In this document: piece by piece, positions 7,718 to 13,148 of the stretch
How positions within the stretch are numbered: the first letter of the stretch is position 1
How the letters are laid out: each line of letters starts with the position of its first letter
NCBI GenBank assembly: GCA_026770595.1
Contig: MU634334.1
Coordinates: 1-13,148 of the forward strand
Direction: 5' to 3'
DNA from: Ochromonadaceae sp. CCMP2298
Lineage: Eukaryota > Sar > Synurophyceae > Ochromonadales > Ochromonadaceae
DNA length: 13,148 nt
Notes under the pieces: generated by a model
The model's input: only the letters and a program-made list of their open reading frames with translations
Database searches by the model: none
What the model was told of the DNA's origin: nothing
Made by a program: the position numbers and the translations under genes

Positions 7718-7861
7718 AGGATGGATGCCCTCAGCAGCTCAGTACAATCTTCTTGTGGGAGGTCGAGACGGAGGCGTTGCAGTACAGAGGGCTGCGACGG
7801 GAGTAAAGTCGACACCGTCCTTGCGCGACGCGAGAGAGCTTGAGGCTGCGACGCGAGATAG
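7683..7861 (+). other. 5' leader region of the cis-prenyltransferase gene with upstream ATGs
   Basis: It contains ATGs at 7712, 7721 and 7725 before the chosen start at 7862. The 7721 frame is a 40-codon ORF ending at 7843; the 7725 frame runs past the gene start to 8123. Either transcription starts downstream of these, or an unseen 5' intron removes them, or they dampen translation. No plausible coding exon is recognised. Confidence 0.4.
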
Positions 7862-9137
7862 ATGGGCGCATTGCACTACGGCAAGTGCCCTGTTTGGTGC
7901 ATCATCCTGCTGCTGCTGCTGCTGCTGCTGTCGGGCTGTTCTAGTTTTCAAGCCGGCCTTGCATCTTCTACACGGCACGGGTGCCACAGCCCCTTTTCCT
8001 CCATGGGATGGAGTAGAGGACGCACAGGATGGGGAGTGGGACCCGCAGCATCAGGCCTTGGCTCCACCAGCAGCCAGCAGGGGACAGCGGCAGGTGCGGG
8101 CGCGGGGACAGAATCTCCCATAGAGAACATCCCCACCCACGTGGCGTACATCATCGACGGCAACGGGCGCTGGGCGGAGAGGCGCGGTTTACGGCGCCCC
8201 GAGGGACACAACGCTGGAGCCAACACCACGGTGGATATCGTAAAGGCCACGTTTGACGCAGGCGTGCAATACGTCACGCTGTACGTTTTCTCCACCGAGA
8301 ACTGGGCGCGCCCCACCCCGGAGGTGGGGAACATCATGGACCTGCTGAACGCATACCTCAAAGACGTATCCCCCTACCTAGTGAGGCACAAAATACACCT
8401 CAAGGTGATTGGAGAGAAGCACCGGCTCAGCGCGCTCACGCAGCAGCTGCTGGACGCCGCTGGGTACAAGGGCGGTAGTAGAGATCCTGCAGTCCCAGAA
8501 TCGGCCGGTGTGGAGAGGGTTGGAGGGGTTCCGAACCCAGAGGTCGAGCGCGTCCTCTGCCTGGCCATCAGCTACGGGGGCCGGCAGGACGTCGTGCAGA
8601 GCGCGCAGAAGCTGGCGGAGCGAGTGAGGCGCGCGGAGCTCCGCGTAGAGGACATTGACGAGGCCACTTTTGCCCAGGGGACCTATCTGGGCATGCTGGG
8701 AATACCCGACCCTGATCTGATTCTGCGCACATCGGGGGAGTTCCGGCTGAGCAACTTCCTGCTCTGGCAGAGCGCCTACGCGGAGCTCGCGACGGTCGAG
8801 TGCCTATGTGAGTGGTGATAGAAAGGGAGGGGAAGGGGGGAGGGGGGGGTGCACACCGCACACCGCACACCGCACACCGCACCCTACCAACCCCACCCTG
8901 ATTTTTTTCACCTGCACTCCTCATACTCACCCTCCTCTCCTCTCTCTCTGCTATACCACTTCATACACCACTTCACCTCTACCGCAACACCACAACAACA
9001 CCACAACAACACCACACCACCTTGACAACATACCACTATACATTATCCGACTCTGACTAGGGCCGGACTTCACACCCGAAATGGCACGAGAGGCGCTGCG
9101 TGATTTCGGAACGCGCAGCAGACGGTTTGGTCGATGA
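7862..9137 (+). CDS. cis-prenyltransferase (undecaprenyl/dehydrodolichyl diphosphate synthase type), two exons
   Basis: It condenses isopentenyl diphosphate onto an allylic diphosphate to give a long cis-polyprenyl diphosphate, the precursor of dolichol-like carriers. Exons 7862-8807 and 9061-9137 join within a Trp codon and give 340 residues. The diagnostic motifs are in order: HVAYIIDGNGRWA with the catalytic Asp, RRPEGHNAG, YVFSTENWARP, ISYGGR, DPDLILRTSGEFRLSNFLLWQ, and, only after splicing, ECLWPDFTPEM and TRSRRFGR at the C-terminus. FSTENW and LSNFLLWQ are typical of bacterial and plastid enzymes rather than animal/fungal DHDDS. The first 90 or so residues form a leader: a hydrophobic run with eight leucines from a (CTG)8 repeat, then a Ser/Gly/Ala-rich stretch beginning near CSSFQAG, which could be a signal plus transit peptide. 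A roughly 30-residue insert lies before ISYGGR. Confidence 0.93.
8808..9060 (+). other. 253-bp intron of the cis-prenyltransferase gene
   Basis: Donor GTGAGT follows CTAT at 8807; acceptor CTCTGACTAG ends at 9060. Without splicing the protein would stop at a TGA at 8816-8818 and lose the conserved WPDF block. With splicing the family C-terminus is restored exactly. The intron holds a G-rich run, four CACACCG repeats (8852-8879) and ACAACACC-type repeats. A branch-like CTGAC sits only a few bases before the terminal AG. Confidence 0.9.
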
Positions 9138-9422
9138 CACTATGAACCAGTTGGGAACAAGGGACGAAGGTTAGATGCTATAACCAAAATAGGTATGAGA
9201 TTTATATTTGTAAATTTTTCTAAAAAGCTAAACAAATACAGTATCATATCCAATATCATACCGGTACTCTATATGTGCCCCCAAATATGCCGTAACGGCC
9301 GACCCTCTATCCCCCTTTTCTGCAAAAGTCAGGATTCAAAATAACGACACTTCTTATTCAACCCCCCCCCACACTTTTGCTCTTGCATCATACCAGCAAT
9401 CCTCCTACTTTACAATGCTCTC
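9138..9422. other. Intergenic region upstream of the membrane protein gene
   Basis: Separates two plus-strand genes. It is partly AT-rich, with a small inverted pair GGTATGAGAT (9192-9201) and ATATCATACC (9253-9262) and a C run at 9362-9370. It lacks the long palindrome and the GTAAT-N7-TTGCACAT motif found before other genes here. No gene is supported. Confidence 0.5.
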
Positions 9423-10457
9423 ATGTTTCCATTCTCTCTTACGCATTATACTCGTGGAAGTGGAAATATGTATGAGGAGGAATCCCAGCTGTTGCTGCGA
9501 GAAGCGGCGCCCGATGTTGTTCCACGCAAGTCGCTCTTGCTCGATGATTCAAGCTACACAAAAGAGCAGCTGATCGTTAGCTTGCGGAGGCGGCCAGTTG
9601 TTCACAAGTTTCTGAAGGCGTTTGCAATTATTTGGCCTTGCGAAGATACTCCGCTGCTGGAGAGGGTCGTGAGGATCCTGTACAATACGGTAACACGTCT
9701 GGTGCTTGTCGCTTGTGCAGTCTTGGTCAGCTTCAATCTGGTCAGCTTCCTAGCAACAAAGAATGTGGGGTCATCTGCGGATCTTGCGGGTTGGGGGCTG
9801 GACGTCGTGTTCATCATCCAGTCGATCGCGTTGCTGGTCTCGCTGGTGCTCATGCAGCGCAGACTGAGCTCGATCTCGACCTTTCTGGAGATCTCCTTCT
9901 TCGAGGCGTCCGTCCCATACTGCATCGGATTCTTCGCACTGTCGTTCTTTCCGGCACTTCTATATCCGATATACCATATCCTGGTGTTTTTCCCAGATCC
10001 TAGCGAGGAGTCTCTCATATCCGCCGTCGAAATGGCAACTTACTTGCTGCTGCCCTTCGCCGAGCTGACCATCGCTGGCTTTCTATCCGCCAACCTGCTG
10101 TTCATCCTGGTCGACGCGCAGACTCTATCGGCAAACTTTGCGGAGCTCAAGAGGGAGCGGCTCTACTCCGATGCGGTGGCGGGTTCGGCGGAGAGGTTCG
10201 ACCTCGTGCTGGAGGAGATAAACTTCCGAGTGGGCTCCGCGCTGCAGGGCGCGCTGCCCATTATCCTCGCCGCGGTGCTGGAAATCGCCGTGCTGGGCGG
10301 ACTCGTCTACAGCGACTTCGTGCACCGCCGGTACATCCCGGTGCTGCTGCTGCTCTTCCTGTTCCTGAAGGAGATCCTGTACCTGCTCACCGTGCTGGCG
10401 ATGCTCTCCTACTGCGGCGTGAAACGGCTGCTCTTGAACGGCAAGCGCAGCGAGTAG
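9423..10457 (+). CDS. Multi-pass membrane protein of unknown family
   Basis: 344 residues without introns. The N-terminal 85 or so residues are hydrophilic, with an acidic start (MYEEESQLLL from the second ATG at 9468, an equally possible start). At least six hydrophobic segments follow at about residues 90-111, 125-145, 160-190, 205-232, 277-299 and 303-332; the third is long enough to be two helices. A hydrophilic loop with SANFAELKRERLYSD lies between the fourth and fifth. The tail after the last segment is short and basic (VKRLLLNGKRSE), so it is probably cytoplasmic. I see no transporter or channel signature. The size and helix count resemble several orphan 6-7 helix families, including gustatory-receptor-like proteins, but that is only a possibility. 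It is convergent with U2AF35. Confidence 0.8.
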   Translation: MFPFSLTHYTRGSGNMYEEESQLLLREAAPDVVPRKSLLLDDSSYTKEQLIVSLRRRPVVHKFLKAFAIIWPCEDTPLLERVVRILYNTVTRLVLVACAVLVSFNLVSFLATKNVGSSADLAGWGLDVVFIIQSIALLVSLVLMQRRLSSISTFLEISFFEASVPYCIGFFALSFFPALLYPIYHILVFFPDPSEESLISAVEMATYLLLPFAELTIAGFLSANLLFILVDAQTLSANFAELKRERLYSDAVAGSAERFDLVLEEINFRVGSALQGALPIILAAVLEIAVLGGLVYSDFVHRRYIPVLLLLFLFLKEILYLLTVLAMLSYCGVKRLLLNGKRSE

Positions 10458-10840
10458 GGCCGCATAAACACACAAACGCATACATAAATACACGACACAC
10501 ACACACATATTTCCCCCGCGGCCACCGCCATCTCAGTTTTTTGCAAAGAGTGCTCAATGGGACGAGGAGCAGTAGCGGAGCTTCGCCCCATTAATATACA
10601 AGACTAATCTCTTCCCCTTCTCACGGAGTCGCCTTTTTAAAGACCTTAACTGAAAGCAAAGGCGGAATTCTGCCCGTGTCAGATCACAATCCTGCCATTT
10701 CCCCCCCCCCTGGGATAAACTGATACACGTTTTCCCCGGTAGCATACCGGCATCAGATAAATGTCACGATGCTGGGATATATAGAGAGCACCCACTGCCC
10801 CAAGTGGGAAGAACGCCACTGCTTTAAGTGAGATGGGCAT
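10458..10840. other. Convergent 3' intergenic region
   Basis: Lies between the stop codons of the membrane protein gene and the U2AF35 gene. It holds a CA-rich stretch (about 10467-10508) and a C run (10702-10711). A 63-codon minus-strand frame crosses it, but it has no recognisable features and lies where a 3' UTR is expected. No gene is supported. Confidence 0.5.
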
Positions 10841-11863
10841 CTATGGGTCAGTCGGGGCGGCCTGGGAGGCCTCGTCGCTGGCCCGCTGCCTCTTGGTCTC
10901 CCTCTCGCCGTCGTTGGACTTGCTGCGCCTCGAGTCCCTGTCTCTATCGCCTCTGTCCCTGCTCCTCTCACGGCCCCGGCGATCTCTGCTGTCCCCGCGT
11001 CGGTCTCTGTCTCCGTCTCTGCTCCGCTCCCTGTCCCCATATCTGCTATCTCTGTTGCTATCTCTGTCGCCCCGGTGGTCCCTCTCGCTGCTCCTCCCTC
11101 TGTCTCTGCTCCTGTCGCGAAAGTCTCTCCCGCGCATACCCCCTCCTCCTCCCCCTCCTCCTCCTCCTCCTCCTCCTCCACCACGCATACCTCCACCTCC
11201 TCCACCACCACCGCCGCGCAGATTGCCCATATCTCCCGTGCCCTTCATGCGGCCCCCGCGGAAGTCAAACTCCTTCTGCAGATGGCGGCGCAGCTCCGAG
11301 CTGGGCTCGCACACGTGCATGAAATTGCAGTACGGCCCGCGAGCGCAGGTTCCCTCGTCGAACTGCCTGCAGCGCGCCTCTCTGAACTCCGTCACGGGGC
11401 TGTACTCGCACAGCATGGTCCTGCCGGCGTAGTAGCGCTCGTGGTTCTTGGTCAGAGCCTCCTGCGCGTCCTCCTCATCGTAGTACTTCACGTAGACGTT
11501 GCCCACCATGTGGTCGCCCAGGTTCTCGCACACCTGGATGTCCTCCAGCTTCCCGTACTTCGAGAACTCCTCGAAAATCTCCTCGTAAAAGTCGTCCAGC
11601 GCCTCGTGGAATTTGCCCTTGTCGATGTGGTTGAGGTTTCCTCCCGCCGAGGCAATGGCGATCGTGGGGTTGTTCCACATGTGCTGGATAAGAATAGTCT
11701 CGGAAAAAGGAGGGCGGTGATGCTGTCTGGAGCACTTGTCTCCGTGCCTGCACGCTCCGATTTTGAAGTAGAAGGGGCAGTTGACTTTATCCTCTTCCGT
11801 GCCGTGGATCCGGGCCAAGTGCTCAGCCCCTCCCCGGGGACCCTGATCTCTGCCGCGGTACAT
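10841..11863 (-). CDS. U2AF1: U2 snRNP auxiliary factor small subunit (U2AF35)
   Basis: 340 residues without introns. In splicing, U2AF35 recognises the AG of the 3' splice site as a heterodimer with U2AF65. The order is the family one: a GTEEDKVNCPFYFKIGACRHGDKCSR first CCCH zinc finger (split here as GTEEDKVNC / PFYFKIGAC / RHGDKCSR), a U2AF-homology RRM with NLGDHMVGNVYVKYYDEEDA, then SPVTEFREARCRQFDEGTC and YCNFMH forming the second CCCH finger. Residues corresponding to human Ser34 (CSR) and Gln157 (CRQ) are kept. After ELRRHLQKEFDFRGG comes a polyglycine tract (CTC/CCT repeats on the plus strand, about 11138-11220) and a long Arg/Asp/Ser-rich tail, longer than the human RS region. The start at 11863 places GAEHLARIHGTE where human has AEYLASIFGTE. 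IR3 lies just upstream. Confidence 0.97.
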   Translation of the reverse strand: MYRGRDQGPRGGAEHLARIHGTEEDKVNCPFYFKIGACRHGDKCSRQHHRPPFSETILIQHMWNNPTIAIASAGGNLNHIDKGKFHEALDDFYEEIFEEFSKYGKLEDIQVCENLGDHMVGNVYVKYYDEEDAQEALTKNHERYYAGRTMLCEYSPVTEFREARCRQFDEGTCARGPYCNFMHVCEPSSELRRHLQKEFDFRGGRMKGTGDMGNLRGGGGGGGGGMRGGGGGGGGGGGGGGGMRGRDFRDRSRDRGRSSERDHRGDRDSNRDSRYGDRERSRDGDRDRRGDSRDRRGRERSRDRGDRDRDSRRSKSNDGERETKRQRASDEASQAAPTDP

Positions 11864-12050
11864 GGCGATGAAAACCTATCAGGAAGTAGTGGACAATCCG
11901 ACGAAAGGACTGCTACACCACCGATTTATGATCCAGAGGCCCTTCATCAGTTCATGAAATTTGCAGAGCAAAAATGGAAGGTCGAAGGGAAAAAAAGCAC
12001 CCCCCCCCCCAAAAAAACACTCCCTGTATTTGGGCGCGTTTGCCCGAGGT
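11864..12050. other. U2AF35 upstream region with a plus-strand open frame
   Basis: As the 5' region of the minus-strand U2AF35 gene this should be leader and promoter. On the plus strand a protein-like open frame (including PPIYDPEALHQFMKF and AEQKWKVEGKK) crosses it and ends in GAG followed by a consensus donor GTAAGT at 12049, at the edge of IR3. A separate 31-codon ORF from the ATG at 11862 overlaps the U2AF35 start codon head to head. A C10-A7 run (12001-12017) is present. Whether any of this is coding is unresolved. Confidence 0.35.
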
Positions 12051-12130
12051 AAGTGCTAAATTATGACATTAGAACTACATTTAAAGGCAATGAAACGATG
12101 TTATCTCCGTTGGTAAGAAATGTTTAGTAC

Positions 12131-12151
12131 AGTAATTTGATACTTGCACAT
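12131..12151 (+). promoter_or_regulatory. Shared bipartite motif, IR3 left arm
   Basis: AGTAAT, 7 bases (ttgatac), TTGCACAT, preceded by TTTAGTAC. It points to the palindrome centre. The outer AGTGCTAA box ends 71 bases upstream, close to the 72 in IR2. Confidence 0.65.
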
Positions 12152-12236
12152 CTTATAAGCTGGTACCGTATAGCCGGATTTCCTTTTCGAGGTATAGATA
12201 TATTCGAGGTCTGGCCATATGGTACCAGCCTATACG

Positions 12237-12257
12237 ATGTGCAAGGATGATATTACT
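12237..12257 (-). promoter_or_regulatory. Shared bipartite motif, IR3 right arm
   Basis: Minus strand AGTAAT, 7 bases (atcatcc), TTGCACAT, preceded by TTTAGTAC. It points to the palindrome centre. The outer box is 78 bases away. Confidence 0.65.
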
Positions 12258-12358
12258 GTACTAAACGTTTCTTCCTAAACTTTGACGGTTATAACATCTT
12301 TCTATTGCCTCCAAATGTGGTTCTAATGTCGTAAGTTAGCACTTCCCACCGATTCCAG

Positions 12359-12626
12359 GGATTGGGAAACCGCTCACCAAGGCCAGTTAGCGATCTCAAA
12401 CTCAGTGGAAAGGGTTAACTAGGGCTGCGAACAATGTACGTACTTTCCTAGACCTAAAAACAGAATAAAAAACAGAGGTCGTGCTCACTATGCTGTTACA
12501 GGTGACATCGATATGGTACAGATTTCGCGGTAGATAGCATCTCAACGTGGGTAACCTGGTAACACGTTGCTTACTGTTATTTCACATTATATACAAGAGG
12601 AGAGTGTGTGCGCAGAGGCCTGGGTT
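12359..12626. other. Intergenic region between IR3 and the right-edge gene
   Basis: No gene is seen. It probably includes the 3' flank of the minus-strand right-edge gene. One small hairpin-like palindrome is present: CAACGTG (12543-12549) and CACGTTG (12563-12569), with a 13-base loop. Confidence 0.45.
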
Positions 12627-13148
12627 CTAATCTAAATATGAAACAGCATATTCGGCAATTGCACGAAAATTGATATTGGTACTGAAGCTGCTGTATGCAA
12701 CCGTTACGCGCAGCTGCGCCAGGCTCATCTTCACAGAGACGCGCTCTTCTGCTGCGGGCGATGCCTTCTTCCGCTGGCTGGGGGGGCTGCAGCTGACGGG
12801 GGGAATGGCGGTAAAGTGGGAGCAGGGAGCAGGGAGCAGGGAGCAGGGCAGGGGGAGGGACAAGGGCATGTAGAAGGAGAGGAGGGGCAGGATGAGAGGG
12901 GGTACCTCAGCCATGGCCTGCTGATTGGGTGCTAGGTGCTTGGTAGGGTACGTTGCGCTGGGTAGGGCTGCTGGGGGCTGAGCAGGAGAGGGAGGAGAGT
13001 ATCACAATGTAATTCCTTAGCAAATATTAATATGTCAGCTCTCACTGATGCGGCACTGATGGGAGTGCCTTACCTGTATGCCCCTACTTCTGCCCCTACC
13101 TCTGCCCCTACCTCTGCCCCTACCTCTGCCCCTAATTATGCCCCTACC
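12627..13148 (-). CDS. 3' end of a spliced gene with a Gly-Arg-repeat exon (partial, runs off right edge)
   Basis: Three exons on the minus strand. Exon A, 13148-13074, encodes 25 residues of Gly-Arg repeat (GGTAGGGGCAGA units) ending SRGIQ. An intron 13073-12978 has a strong donor GTAAGG and an acceptor CTCCTGCTCAG. Exon B, 12977-12906, encodes PPAALPSATYP and TKHLAPNQQAMAE. A second intron has donor GTACCC at 12905. The last exon is uncertain: acceptor at 12774 keeps the frame RKKASPAAEERVSVK to a stop at 12627; the stronger-looking acceptor at 12793 gives a Cys-rich frame. All joins are phase 0. Gly-Arg repeats are common in RNA-binding proteins such as Sm-like or Alba-type proteins, but no domain is visible here, so the function is unknown. 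Confidence 0.5.

Larger units (their letters stand above)
12051..12344. repeat. IR3: 294-bp long inverted repeat upstream of U2AF35
   Basis: The left arm is 12051-12179 and the right arm 12211-12344, with a 31-bp spacer holding two TTCGAGGT copies. The inner 56 positions match at 48, and the outer 54 at 46. Each arm has an outer AGTGCTAA box (a variant of AGCGCCAA) and one GTAAT-N7-TTGCACAT copy pointing inward, followed by TATA and GGTACC-containing sequence. It is bounded on the plus strand by GTAAGT (12049) and by a CAG ending at 12358. Confidence 0.85.

Noticed and set aside
8470-8545. Small intron in the insert before ISYGGR of the cis-prenyltransferase
   Set aside because: No donor/acceptor pair of plausible length keeps the frame; the insert reads through in frame and is taken as coding.
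10554-10745. 63-codon minus-strand ORF in the convergent spacer
   Set aside because: No recognisable feature, in 3' UTR territory of U2AF35, crosses a poly-C run.
12670-12873. Plus-strand 67-codon ORF at the right end
   Set aside because: The minus strand has two consistent phase-0 intron/exon joins across the same region, and the plus ORF ends in simple GAGCAGG repeats.

Overview
The window looks like nuclear DNA of a microbial eukaryote, possibly an alga. Five genes carry or appear to carry GT-AG introns. The encoded proteins include a U2AF small splicing subunit with an Arg/Ser-type tail, a C2-domain protein with long disordered tracts, and enzymes with hydrophobic N-terminal leaders. Coding exons are GC-rich and full of codon-scale repeats. 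Gene 5' regions are strikingly AT-rich. The cis-prenyltransferase is of the bacterial/plastid type and starts with a signal-like leader, which would suit an organism with a complex plastid, but I cannot name the lineage from this sequence.

Layout from left to right. (1) A minus-strand HEAT/ARM-like gene enters from the left edge and starts at 710. (2) An intergenic stretch follows, with a 394-bp long inverted repeat, IR1 (1024-1417). (3) A plus-strand gene (1793-5634, one intron) has a weak BTB-like N-terminus, Gln-rich and Arg/Glu-rich tracts, a coiled coil and a C-terminal C2 domain. (4) A convergent 3' region (5635-6088) is packed with three different tandem repeats. (5) A minus-strand Ldh2-family oxidoreductase (6089-7168) lacks both usual catalytic histidines. 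(6) IR2 (7263-7682) lies between two divergent genes. (7) The plus-strand cis-prenyltransferase has its last 25 residues in a separate exon after a 253-bp intron. (8) A plus-strand multi-pass membrane protein of no recognised family (9423-10457) follows. (9) After a convergent spacer comes the minus-strand U2AF35 gene (10841-11863). (10) IR3 (12051-12344) lies upstream of U2AF35. (11) The 3' end of a minus-strand gene with a Gly-Arg-repeat exon runs off the right edge.

The most unusual feature is the set of three long imperfect palindromes, each in front of a gene start. They differ from one another in most of their sequence, yet every one of the six arms carries the same bipartite motif, (A/T)GTAAT-N7-TTGCACAT, with exactly 7 bases between the halves. 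I found the 8-base half nowhere else in the window. Each arm also carries an outer AGYGCYAA box. In IR2 and IR3 the bipartite motif points inward; in IR1 it points outward. This could be a shared transposon-end or transposase-site architecture, or a symmetric promoter type. IR3 is also framed by splice-like GTAAGT and CAG on the plus strand, which raises an introner-like possibility.

The genes do not form an obvious pathway. They are unrelated housekeeping-type and orphan genes in a compact arrangement, with two convergent gene pairs and at least two divergent ones.
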